From Bipolaris cookei (taxonomy: Eukaryota; Ascomycota; Dothideomycetes; Pleosporales; Pleosporaceae): a stretch of DNA of 36,079 nt. The position numbers and the translations under genes are program-made. Numbering within the stretch: position 1 is the stretch's first letter; the number at the start of each line of letters is the position of its first letter. The notes under the pieces were generated by a model. It saw only the letters and a program-made list of their open reading frames with translations, was not told the DNA's origin and did no database searches. Location: contig NRSV01000135.1 of NCBI GenBank assembly GCA_002286855.1, forward strand, positions 1 through 36,079, in the 5' to 3' direction. Shown here in pieces: positions 1 through 9,241 of the stretch.

Positions 1-97
1 TGGTTGCCCACTGACTAATAATGCTGTATTTAAACTTGCTTCTATCATGATACATAGGACAACACACAATACTTCTTATAACCTTAACTGCTTACAG
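1..97 (+). repeat. Diverged repeat copy A (partner at 13537-13633)
   Basis: These bases align without gaps to the reverse complement of 13537-13633, with 79 of 97 positions identical by my count. Twelve of the 18 differences are transitions. The shared core includes a CTGTATTTAAACTTGCT block and ends in CTGCTTACAG on both copies. At the partner copy the sequence lies downstream of the short 13678-14034 reading frame, so this is probably the 3' end of one transposon family. The copy is cut by the window edge, so its full extent is unknown. Confidence 0.7.
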
Positions 98-2250
98 CAT
101 CATGTTGGAACTTTACGTGGTAAGATTTTAGTAGATTTTGCATTGATGCCCTACAGGAAACGAGGTACACAGTCGGTGTATCAAGAGGTTGCTGCAAAGA
201 ACCTCAGACAAATGCAGACACTCGGTAATTATTGCTGTCCCGCATCAGTTCCATATCCGAAGACCACCGTGGGCGCCTTGATAGAACAACGGGTCAGTAC
301 ACAGTTTTGTGGAGCATCCGCCAAAATCCCGCCGCCTCGGCATCCTGCCAAGGCAAACATGTGGCACCTGTGTCACAAGGCATACCTCCACCCACGATAT
401 CCTCTTCAGTCACGACTCGGCACTCCTATCTACACAATGCAAGTCAGAAACGTGCCATTCCTACGACACTCTCTTGCGCATAGTGGCCGTATACGCGAAC
501 TCGACGGGCGCTCCTGGTCACCCTGGCACCCGCTTTAGGATGCGGCCTTGCTGTAGTGATCTTGTCGTAGCTGCTAAGCATACAACACACACCAATGTGG
601 CAGCAACGGGTTGAAGAGGGACTCACCACTCTCTTCGATATGATGAGGTAGTCTGCAAAGCTCCTTGACATTGCTACTCAATGGTCTTGTTCGTGGTCGG
701 AAACCATCTCACCTACCATTGTACCAAACAGTCGCGCATTCAAGCTGGGAACTTGCGCATCGTACGTAGGGCGGATCGCCGAACATCGAGGCTCAAGCCC
801 GCAGTCCGTTCGATCATCGCACGCCCCTCAGGACGCAAGCGGTGACAGCGCGCATCATCCTTGTCAGAGCTTCGCATTTATAGTAGGTGTTGATTCGTTT
901 TGTGAAGGATTTGGGTTGCAGCAAAACTTCGTTGCCCGCGGACTCCAGCTGCGCTCTTATACCTGCAGCTAAGTCCTTTTGCTGATAACTAAGCTCTCAA
1001 ACAGTATCTTTCTCCATAACGGTATGCAGTAATCATCTTTGAGCCTCTTTTAAGTACAACAGCCAGCAGTTCTATTCAATAATTTATTCAACGCACCACA
1101 TCTCTATACATGTTTATGCTTCATAGATTCGAAGTGGAACAAAACTATATTTGTCTCGAAGCAAGAGACTAATGGTGCGTGGAGCAATTCATCAGAATCG
1201 AAAGCTTAGATGCAGGGCAAATTGCAGGAAGATAAATCAGGCGTGGTAGATATGGGTGATGGAGATGGTGGAGACAAAGGAGTACAAAACGGGAAGCGAT
1301 ATGATCGAAACAAAGCAGAAACGCTGAGGAACGCCACTTTCTCTTCAATTACTTGAACATACGGTTCTGCCATAAGGCGGAACCTGCTGCGCAACTCTGC
1401 TCAATCGCCAGCATTAGGGAAACAATGATATGTGTCAAATCTCTTGTCTTCGTTGCTCTGGCTCTGAGTGTTGCATTATGTTCTTGGCCGCTTTTTCGTT
1501 GCTTAGTTCGATAGTTACTTCGTAGAAAAATTACAAGTTTATGACTATGGCCCAAAACCAATGCTGGTTAAAATGATTGCATAGCTAACTACCGCAGTGT
1601 TGGCATACGATCGCAAATGAAAAGCTTGGATTTACGGTTTTGGTACTGTGTTGAAAGGCTCTCAATCATTCCCCAGGTTAATTAGACAGCGTTCCAAAAG
1701 TCTAGTCATCAGAAGATCGAGAATTAACCAATCACACTGATGGTTCTGCTGCTGACTTCTTGTACTAAGCTACATAAGGAAGGTGGGGCTGCTTAAAATC
1801 GTTGCGCAGCTGCGTGTAAGGGTAAAGCCGCAATCGCTAATGACAGTAGCAGCCTGCTTGCAAAGTATTCTATTCACAGCACCTTGTTTCTCATCTACTT
1901 ATATACATAAGTGACACTGCAAAAGAATCTTAGCCGTTCTAAACGAAGTACTAACGTCTTTCCACCCGTAACGAAAAACCACCTATACCGAAACAAACGA
2001 GGGGTACTTTAACCTTGCTTCCTTATAACTCTACCATTACGGCTATCTTCCTCCTATAGCCTAGAAGTGTTATGTTATAGCTACTTCTGGATACAATACA
2101 CCCCTCCCATCTCAATATTACCGTCGCATAAAACACGACAACAGCGAGTATTGCAATTCTTGGAATCAACGCAGTATATCGCACGTAAAAGTTAGCCTGA
2201 CACGCCCTACGACCCGTCAGCTCTTCAGAAGCAGCGCCCACTGCCACTGA
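98..2250. other. Gene-poor region without recognisable gene
   Basis: Both strands hold only short reading frames (longest 163 codons at 47-538) without any domain, motif or signal peptide I recognise. Stops are frequent and no splice-joined frame stands out. The stretch at 160-540 is more GC-rich than the rest and could be a decayed gene, but no family can be named. The remainder looks like decayed, AT-rich inter-element DNA. Confidence 0.5.
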
Positions 2251-2321
2251 AGCGTTATGGCGACGCCGTGGCCGCGAAGGGCGACATGGCCTACCCCGCT
2301 ACGCGAGCATGCTACTTCCCT

Positions 2322-2482
2322 CGGCACCTTTCTTCACGACGTCCTGGAGGCTATCGAGCGCAACGGCAGCCAGACCGTGCCAGCAGACCTCGCCGGAGAT
2401 GTAATCCGCGGCGCGTTAACGCTCGTCTTAAAGACGCAACATACACCTGACCTGGACACAGTCCGCGACGCCCTCGCAGTCN
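2322..2482 (+). repeat. Partial duplication of the LINE ORF1 5' region
   Basis: Bases 2322-2481 repeat 2632-2791 at an offset of 310 bp with few differences. The copy ends at an undetermined base (N at 2482), after which the two sequences diverge. Because 310 is not a multiple of three, the two copies read in different frames, and the frame opened by the ATG at 2257 runs out at 2538. The ambiguous base at the junction makes an assembly join between two element copies a real possibility. A true internal duplication is the alternative. Confidence 0.75.
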
Positions 2483-2494
2483 TACGCTCAATAG

Positions 2495-3769
2495 CTCGTA
2501 ACAACAAGGCTACTCGACTACTTACACGACCCGGCTAGACAACTAAGTCGTCTGCAAAGGATTCAATCCTGCGCACTGTACAATTGCAATACGCCGGCGA
2601 GCGGCCCCAACTTCAATGGGACCGCCCATGCCGGCACCTTTCTTCATGACGTCCTGGAGGCTATCGAGCGCAACGGCAGCCAGACCGTGCCAGCAGACCT
2701 TGCCGGAGATGTAATCCGCGGTGCATTAAAGCTCGTCCTAAAGACGCAACATACGCCTGACCTGGACACAGTCCGCGATGCCCTCGCGGTCGCACATACT
2801 GAAGCCAAGATCAACGCAGAGCAGACCGCGCAAGCCCTCGACCAGATCATGGGCGAACTTAAGAACACCATAGATATCGTGCAACTAGCAGCTGTCAACA
2901 TGCAACAGAACGCTAGTACAGTAGAAGAGGCGAGAGCGGCAGCCAAAGAGGCGACACAAGTGGGCAAGGCTACCCTGGAAATGGCAAGAGAGATCAAGAA
3001 CAAAGCACCACAGCAGCAGCAGACGAACGGGACAACATCGTACGCTGCGGCGGCAGCAAGAAGCCTTCCACTAGCAGGTACATACAATACACAGAGTCGT
3101 AGAGCACCTATCGTGCAAACACAACGTGAGGTCATCGTGAACATCAGAGATCCGCTCACCGTACAGGCCCTGCGGGCGATGAACCCATGTAATCTTAAAG
3201 CCCACGTCGAGCGTGCAATTGAGCAGAGCGGCAATGAGAACATTGTAGGCATGAAGATCGTTTCCTCTAACCAGCTCAAGAGCGGCGACCTCAGCGTCAA
3301 GGCAGCCACCAACACCAAGGTCGAAGCACTACGGCAGTTCGCAGACGACTGGGCCGCGCGCATCGGCCACGGCGCCAGCATACAGATCCCGACGTACGGC
3401 GTGCTCGCCCACGGCATACGCACTAGCATAATGGACATGGACAGGTTCGAAGACAACAGAAGCCAAATCTTGCAGGACAACAGACCGTTCATCCCGCAGG
3501 CTGAGATCCGCCACATAGGATGGCTAACTAGAGACGCTACCGCCAAGACCGCATCGACTATCACGATTGAGTTTACTCGACCAGAAGACGCCAACAAGAT
3601 CATCGACGAGGGCCTTGTCTGGCAAGGCGAGGTGTTCCCGTGCGAGCGATACGAGCGACAGTGCCGCGTGAAGCAGTGCTTCAAGTGCCAACACTACGGC
3701 CACATAGGAACCCAGTGCAAGGCAGCAACAGCCAGGACTCGCAACGGATCAAATCAAAGCGATATTTGA
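2495..3769 (+). pseudogene. LINE ORF1 (gag-like, CCHC), interrupted at its 3' end
   Basis: The frame is open from 2495; the first in-frame ATG in the longest convenient reading is at 2687, but conserved-looking sequence (LHDVLEAIERNGSQ) begins upstream at about 2632. The product is the nucleic-acid-binding ORF1 protein that coats LINE RNA. An alanine/glutamine-rich N-terminal part with coiled-coil character is followed by an RRM-like middle and a CCHC knuckle at 3677-3718 (C-x2-C-x4-H-x4-C). The frame then runs into a foreign AT-rich repeat and stops at 3767-3769. Related ORF1 proteins in this window have two or three knuckles; only one is seen here. The missing C-terminus is found in frame at 4747-5064, beyond the insertion. 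Confidence 0.8.
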
Positions 3770-3835
3770 TTTGATTGATTTGATTTGATTATGTAAGTGT
3801 TTGATTCGATTTGATTTTGATTTGAATTGAATAAC
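3748..3835. repeat. (TTTGA)n/(ATTTG)n tract with inverted-repeat start
   Basis: Perfect 11-bp arms (3748-3758 and 3765-3775) flank a 6-bp spacer, followed by irregular GATTT/GATT repeats to about 3835. Read on the - strand it is an (AATCA)n-like tail, resembling the (AATC)n tail of the LINE at 9222-9241. It therefore could be the 3' tail of a minus-strand retroposon that makes up the insertion. Confidence 0.7.
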
Positions 3836-4747
3836 TTGCTTTGAATCGATACCCCGCTGCGGGGTAGAACTACGCTGCGATACCTGTAAAATCAAACAAA
3901 GGGCACTTATAAATAATAGATGTACTAATCGTACACCTATAATTCGCAGCCTCTCTAGTGACATGTAATGATAACATTCTTATATATATAGAAGCAGCTA
4001 GTTGGAGTCCTCAGAGTCGTCAGAATCGATGTTAGAGCATTCAGTTTCAGCCATGTTTGCTACCCGACGCTCTCCTACCATACCCTCCTGTATGAGAGAC
4101 CTAAGGACCTGGTTCCTCTCTAACGTGGACCCTAGTAGTGAGCTCCTACTAGATATACACGTTTTTGAAGCCTCACTGTTGTAGATAAGCTACTCAGCTA
4201 TTCCACGACAGAATCCGGATGCGCAGTCCACACCCGGACTCTGCGATCAATCAAGTCTATAGTCGATCTATCAAGACTATAATCGATCAATAGACATCTA
4301 TCTATGACGCTATAGACTACGCAAGCTACTACTAGATAGACTCTTCTAGAATCTATTCTAGCTAATATATATAGTAGTAGGATAGCAAGTAGATAGAAGA
4401 CAGAGCACTTCACACAAGATCAATTCACACTACCAACGATCAATCAATTAGTGTTTCTTCCCTAGCACATATCTTCTCTCTCTAGAATCTCTCAATCAAG
4501 CTGGCTCTGAGTCTACTACGGACAAGTAGAAGGCAGAGACCTCTACCTCTGAGTCGATAGTAGAACAAGCAGCACCCTACACTTTGACAGGTTATGAGCC
4601 CGGATCACGCGTCTATTCATCAGAGACTCTAGATATCCTGACTTAGACCACCATATACCGAAATAAGAGCTAGTCTAAATCTAGCTAGTCTCTTAGTAAG
4701 AGCTAGGGTTACAAATTTGCCAAGCTAGTGATAGAATTGATCAAATC
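3756..4747 (-). mobile_element. About 1-kb insertion inside LINE ORF1 (unclassified, possibly retroposon)
   Basis: The nine bases GATCAAATC occur at 3747-3755 and again at 4739-4747. Removing one copy plus the intervening DNA rejoins ORF1 in frame with the 4774-5064 segment. That is what a target-site duplication around an insertion would give. The insert is AT-rich with many CTAG/TCTAGA words, has the (TTTGA)n tract at its left end, and shows no obvious terminal inverted repeat. An undetermined base lies at 4748, immediately outside the right repeat. Caution: GATCAAATC resembles the adjacent simple repeat, so the duplication could be fortuitous. Confidence 0.5.
3998..4190 (-). pseudogene. 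Minus-strand coding remnant with acidic C-terminus (unidentified)
   Basis: On the - strand about 64 codons are open and end at a TAG at 3998-4000 region. The reading finishes in a serine/aspartate/glutamate tail and contains a basic stretch around SLIQEGMVGERR. Such tails occur at the ends of some fungal transposases, but no domain can be named. It lies within the insertion and, if real, suggests that the insertion carried a protein-coding element. Confidence 0.25.
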
Positions 4748-5064
4748 NGAGGGGAAGAAACGTACAGCCCGAAATGCCTACTACTATCCTTAGAAGCAGG
4801 TCTAGCCAAAACACAGCGCCGACACAGCCTACGCAGCCCACAAGGAGCCGGTCGCAGGCCCAACGAGGACAGAAGCGGACCAACACAGGAACTGCAATCG
4901 ATACGACAGACCAGGAGAACGCGTTGCCGGCAGGGATGAGCAGTCAGCGACCACAGAGAACGATTATGCCGAGCCGCAGAGCATTAGAGGCGATCAGCGC
5001 CAACGTGCGGCTGACCCAAAGCAACACCCAGCACATGGAGATCGACTGCGAGACAGAAGCATGA
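4747..5064 (+). CDS. C-terminal part of LINE ORF1 preceding ORF2
   Basis: The frame contains an ATG at 4774 and stops at 5062-5064, but it is open further upstream to the insertion boundary and joins the frame of the upstream ORF1. It is rich in Q, T, S and R and ends in an acidic MEIDCETEA-type tail. That resembles the tail of the other LINE ORF1 ending at 30936. Its stop overlaps the ORF2 start as ATGA (5061-5064), which fits translation of ORF2 by termination-reinitiation. As a stand-alone 96-residue protein it has no known function; I regard it as the ORF1 tail. Confidence 0.65.
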   Translation, partial: XRGRNVQPEMPTTILRSRSSQNTAPTQPTQPTRSRSQAQRGQKRTNTGTAIDTTDQENALPAGMSSQRPQRTIMPSRRALEAISANVRLTQSNTQHMEIDCETEA

Positions 5065-8000
5065 ATCAGTACAACACACTAAACATACTACAGTACAACG
5101 TACGCAAGTCGAGGGATATGGTAATGGCGACGCTGCTGCGAGACCCCCGGATACACGAGTACGACATTCTGGCCATCCAGGAGCCATGGAGGAACCCGTA
5201 CATGGCGACCACTCACCACCCAGCAAAGGACGTTTTCCACCTCTGCTATCCGGCGGCAGCAGATGAAGAAGGCCCAGCGAGGGTCTGTTTCTTCGTCAAC
5301 AAGAGAATTGACCACAATAGATGGCGCTTCAAGGAACACTCGAGAGACGTCTGTTCTCTCGTCATTGAGCCTAGCAGAGACCAACAAGAGCAGCAGAGTG
5401 TGGCGATCCACAACATCTACAATGCAGTAGGAGGTGGAGGTCCCACAGGCTCTACGCTTATAGACATCCGCGTAGTCCTTGAGAAGCACAGCAGCAATGA
5501 GCAGATCCTGCTAGGCGATTTCAATCTGCATCACCCTTTGTGGGGAGGTCAGAACGTTAGACACATTGACCCACAGGCAGAAGACTTGATAGCAATCATA
5601 GAAGACTTTGACCTTAGCAATACGCTAGCGGCCGGGACAATCACATACGAAGAAGCGGCACGGCAGACCACCATCGATCTATGCCTCGTCACTGTCGGCC
5701 TCGTCGACAGGATGATCAGAAGTGAGGTAGACCGCGACCTCGACCACGACTCTGACCACCTGCCGATAAGCACAGTGCTCGATATGGCGGTGCAATCTAT
5801 GCAAGAGACGACAAAGAGGAACTGGAAGCGCATGAACGAGAAGACGTACCTAGAAGACCTAAAAGCGACTCTGCCACCACTACGCAGGCCAACGACTAAG
5901 CTAGCACTCGACAACTACGTCCGCGACGTGACTACTGCCATCAAGACAGCAGCAGAGAAGGCGACTCCGCAGGTATGTATCTCAGCTCGGGCAAGAGAAG
6001 GATGGACGGCCGAATGCAAGACAGTACTAGCGGAGGCGAAGAGGCTTAAAAGGCGGCACAGCCAACACGGCACAGAAGAGACGTGGCAAGCGTATCGAGA
6101 AGCGAGAAACCACAAAGCTAGAGTGATTCGCAAAGCAATGACTCAAATGCATAGAGACCGAGTAGCAGAAGCAGCGCAGTCACCAGAGAAGCTGTGGAAG
6201 CTCGCAACCTGGGCCAAGACAAGAGGCAGTGTAGCCCCTAGGGTCACGCCTGCCATACGACACCCAACGACAGAACACGAAGTCACAGAGCCAGCTGATA
6301 AAGCAGCTCTGTTCCGAGATGTCTTCTTCCCCGCCCCGCCAGCAGCAGACCTGACAGACATACAGGACGCCGAGTACAGCGGCCAGATCGAGTTCCCCGC
6401 AGTAACGGAAAAGGAAGTGAGAGACGCGATCCGTGCAGCAGCACCTTTCAAGGCCCCTGGGCCAGATAGTATAGCAAATCGAGCGCTACAGGTAGGAGAG
6501 AGGCTGATTACCGAGCACCTCACAAGAATAATCAACTGCAGCCTGCGCCTAGGATACTGCCCTTCTCACTTTCGCGAGTCAACCACGGTCGTCCTACGCA
6601 AGCCAGGCAAAGACAACTACACCGTACCCAAAGCATACCGGCCGATTGCGCTACTTAACACAGTCGGCAAAGTCATGGATGCTGTTATTGCCCGGCGACT
6701 TAGCCACCTAGTTGAAACACAGCACGTGCTGCCCGACACGCATATGGGCGGCAGGAGGATGCGCTGTACTGAACACGCACTGCACGCCGTTACAAGCAGG
6801 ATCTACCAGGCATGGAACAAAGGTGATGGCCAGGTAGCCAGTCTTCTGCTGCTTGATGTCTCGGGCGCCTTCGACAACGTTTCGCACCCACGACTGCTTC
6901 ACAACCTGCGGAAGCGAAGAGTGGATAAGAAGACAGTCAAGTGGATTGCAAGCTTTCTCAGCAACAGACACACCAAGATCGTAGTAGATGGCTTTACATC
7001 ACAAGAGTATGCAATCAACACGGGCATACCGCAGGGCTCGCCGCTCTCGCCCATTCTCTATCTCTTCTACAATGCCGATCTTATAGACGAGTGCAACAGA
7101 GAAGCCAACACAATGTCCACAGGGTATATAGATGACGTAGCTATCCTCGCATGGGGTAACACAGCAGCAGAGACATGCAGCACGCTAAGTCGCGTTCTCG
7201 AGAAAGCACAGCGATGGGCCATCACCCACGCCTCGGTCTTCGCACCAGACAAGTTCCAGCTGACTCACTTCACACGCTCGCGTACACGCATCAACAGAAA
7301 CAGGACAGTGCAGACTAGCTGGGGCGAGGTGACGCCTAAGACAACGTGCAAGTATCTAGGCTTAACTATGGACTCAAAGCTGCAATGGAAAGAACATGTA
7401 GAAGAGATCAGACGCAAGGCGACAAAGACGGTCAGCGCGCTCAGCTGCCTCGGAGGCTCGACCTGGGGCATCACGCTTACAGATATGCGAAGGCTGTACG
7501 AGGCCACGGCGCTGCCACAGATGATGTATGCCTGCTCCATCTGGTCGAATGCCAGCGCCAAGGGCAAAACATACACGAAGAAGACACTCAACGTCCTGCA
7601 AAGCATACAGGCAAGAGCAGCAAGAGCTATATGTGGAGCATACAAAGCCACGTCCAAAGTAGCACTCGACGTCGAAGCACACCTCCTACCAATTGAGCAG
7701 CAGATATGGAAGCATAACGCTGACGTTATCACTCGGCTTCTCTCGAGCAAGCACATGGCGTACATTTCAAACCTTCAGGTGAGCAGGTCACAACATGCTA
7801 GCGCAAGCATACGCCGCATTAGACACGACGACTCTTGGCAGAAGATATACGATGACATGAGGAGTCAGCGCAGACAGGATCTCGAGATACAGGAGCCAAT
7901 TCCACCCTTCATCACCCCGCCCTGGCGACACGGCCCAAAGACCCACATAGACAAGAGCGCCGACAAAGCACGCAGTCGACACGACAGAGAGCATGAGAAG

Positions 8001-8924
8001 GGCCAGAGCCTTAGCATCTATACCGACGGCAGTGGCATAGAGGGCGAGATTGGTGCTGCAGCAGTATGCCCACTCACACATCAGACCCGCACAGTGCACA
8101 TGGGGCCAGACACAACCTCGACAGTCTACGCCGCCGAGCTACAAGGTATCAGCCTCGCACTACAAATAGCACAAGAATACGCAGAGCGAGGGGGTGAGAG
8201 GCGGAAGGTAGCCATCTACACAGACAATCAGGCAGCCATTTGGTCAGTGGCCAAGGCTGAAGGTCGATCAGGAGCATACATTCTCGCAGACATTGCAGAA
8301 CAGGTCAAGACGCTCCAGGACATGGACCGGCCAGTGACAATAAGGTGGATCCCAGCCCATACCGGCATTCCAGGAAACGAAGCGGCCGACAGGGCCGCCA
8401 AAGAGGCCACAGGATGGAGAGAGGACGGCCGCAGACACCCGCCAGCAGAAGCGCCGCCCAGACTCTATCCAATCAGGTCAACTGTCAGGCGCTGGTGCAG
8501 GACTCAAACAGAGCGAGCATGGGCAGCCAAGTGGCGAACAGAGGCGAAAGGTCGAGCAACTTACAGACACACACCGTGGCCTACTAAGAAAGTACTTCAG
8601 ACACATGAGGGCCTTACTAAACGGCAGAGTGCGCTACTAGTGCAGCTGCGTACTGAGAAGATAGGCCTGCGCGACTTCCTCTTCACCCAAAGAGTGCCAG
8701 GGGTTACCAGCTCTCGCTGCCAGTGCGGGGAGAGACGACAGACTGTTGCCCACATCCTGCTCCACTGCAGGATGCTCAAGGACCTCCGGAACCAGGTATT
8801 CGGCAACCTCCGTGGACGAAACAACCTCCGGGCCATCCTGAGTAAGCCACAGCTAGCCACCAAAGCCATCCAGTTTGTAGAACAAGCGCAGATCCTTGGG
8901 CACGTTGGGATCGCAGACGCGTAG
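5061..8924 (+). CDS. LINE ORF2: endonuclease / reverse transcriptase / RNase H, intact
   Basis: A 1287-residue protein nicks target DNA and copies the element RNA onto it. The N-terminal endonuclease/exonuclease/phosphatase domain shows QYNV (about residue 11), QEPW, GDFN (152-155) and SDH (about 233). The RT domain has GPDSIANRAL, DVSGAFDNV (catalytic D599), GIPQGSPLSP and YIDD at 689-692. RNase H follows with TDGSG (D989), AAEL, TDNQAA and HTGIPGNEAAD. A C-terminal CCHC knuckle begins at C1220. All catalytic motifs are present and no frameshift or stop is seen, as in complete Tad1-clade ORF2 proteins. The start codon overlaps the ORF1 stop (ATGA), supporting coupled translation. The protein acts with its own RNA in the nucleus. 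Confidence 0.95.
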   Translation: MNQYNTLNILQYNVRKSRDMVMATLLRDPRIHEYDILAIQEPWRNPYMATTHHPAKDVFHLCYPAAADEEGPARVCFFVNKRIDHNRWRFKEHSRDVCSLVIEPSRDQQEQQSVAIHNIYNAVGGGGPTGSTLIDIRVVLEKHSSNEQILLGDFNLHHPLWGGQNVRHIDPQAEDLIAIIEDFDLSNTLAAGTITYEEAARQTTIDLCLVTVGLVDRMIRSEVDRDLDHDSDHLPISTVLDMAVQSMQETTKRNWKRMNEKTYLEDLKATLPPLRRPTTKLALDNYVRDVTTAIKTAAEKATPQVCISARAREGWTAECKTVLAEAKRLKRRHSQHGTEETWQAYREARNHKARVIRKAMTQMHRDRVAEAAQSPEKLWKLATWAKTRGSVAPRVTPAIRHPTTEHEVTEPADKAALFRDVFFPAPPAADLTDIQDAEYSGQIEFPAVTEKEVRDAIRAAAPFKAPGPDSIANRALQVGERLITEHLTRIINCSLRLGYCPSHFRESTTVVLRKPGKDNYTVPKAYRPIALLNTVGKVMDAVIARRLSHLVETQHVLPDTHMGGRRMRCTEHALHAVTSRIYQAWNKGDGQVASLLLLDVSGAFDNVSHPRLLHNLRKRRVDKKTVKWIASFLSNRHTKIVVDGFTSQEYAINTGIPQGSPLSPILYLFYNADLIDECNREANTMSTGYIDDVAILAWGNTAAETCSTLSRVLEKAQRWAITHASVFAPDKFQLTHFTRSRTRINRNRTVQTSWGEVTPKTTCKYLGLTMDSKLQWKEHVEEIRRKATKTVSALSCLGGSTWGITLTDMRRLYEATALPQMMYACSIWSNASAKGKTYTKKTLNVLQSIQARAARAICGAYKATSKVALDVEAHLLPIEQQIWKHNADVITRLLSSKHMAYISNLQVSRSQHASASIRRIRHDDSWQKIYDDMRSQRRQDLEIQEPIPPFITPPWRHGPKTHIDKSADKARSRHDREHEKGQSLSIYTDGSGIEGEIGAAAVCPLTHQTRTVHMGPDTTSTVYAAELQGISLALQIAQEYAERGGERRKVAIYTDNQAAIWSVAKAEGRSGAYILADIAEQVKTLQDMDRPVTIRWIPAHTGIPGNEAADRAAKEATGWREDGRRHPPAEAPPRLYPIRSTVRRWCRTQTERAWAAKWRTEAKGRATYRHTPWPTKKVLQTHEGLTKRQSALLVQLRTEKIGLRDFLFTQRVPGVTSSRCQCGERRQTVAHILLHCRMLKDLRNQVFGNLRGRNNLRAILSKPQLATKAIQFVEQAQILGHVGIADA

Positions 8925-9241
8925 ACGACAGCCGAGCGCTGGGGGGAGACTGTAGGTATCGCGGCCGCAAAACACGAGGCACTACACCTCTACGAGCCTA
9001 TAAGCACAGTACACTGTTAGTAGAGCCATTATCTAGATAAGGTGGCAGCCAGATTGTAGATAGTGGTGGAGGGGAAACGGCAGGCCTCTAGGAACAGCTG
9101 GCTCCCATAAGGGAGTGACGTGGGGCGGCGCGGATTAACGTCTGCGCGGCGTCGGCTGTTGGCTACGCCAGCCATGCCGGGCATAGCTGCGGTGAAAACG
9201 CGGCTGAAACCGAGTAGGACTAAATCAATCAATCAATCAAT
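8925..9241 (+). other. LINE 3' UTR and (AATC)n tail
   Basis: About 300 bp of non-coding sequence follow ORF2. They contain small hairpins (CTCCC-ATAA-GGGAG near 9103-9116; a near-palindrome around GCCATGCCGGGCATAGC at 9171-9187). The element ends in four AATC units at 9222-9241. Tandem short tails instead of poly(A) are usual for many LINEs. The sequence changes character sharply at 9242. Confidence 0.75.

Larger units (their letters stand above)
2257..9241 (+). mobile_element. Tad1-type non-LTR retrotransposon (LINE), nearly complete
   Basis: In order the element shows a partly duplicated 5' part, an ORF1 nucleocapsid-like frame (2495-3754), a roughly 1-kb insertion (3756-4747), the ORF1 tail (4747-5064), a complete ORF2 (5061-8924) and a 3' UTR that ends in an (AATC)n tail at 9222-9241. 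ORF2 with an apurinic-type endonuclease, RT, RNase H and C-terminal CCHC knuckle is the architecture of the fungal Tad1 clade. The 5' boundary is uncertain and I found no target-site duplication. ORF2 is undamaged, so the copy is young or has escaped mutation, but the split ORF1 would make it non-autonomous. Confidence 0.85.

Noticed and set aside
47..538. 163-codon + strand frame near the window start, with overlapping shorter frames
   Set aside because: Three overlapping frames of similar length, no motif and no plausible promoter; more likely chance in a GC-richer patch.
2644..3684. 346-codon open frame on the - strand
   Set aside because: It lies wholly opposite the LINE ORF1 and has no recognisable motif, with a composition expected of an antisense shadow.
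3755..3835. GATTT-rich repeats as a possible CRISPR-like or regulatory array
   Set aside because: Irregular 4-5 bp units without spacers; a simple repeat or retroposon tail explains it.
7265..7765. Long - strand frames inside LINE ORF2
   Set aside because: They are opposite conserved RT and connecting sequence; no independent support.
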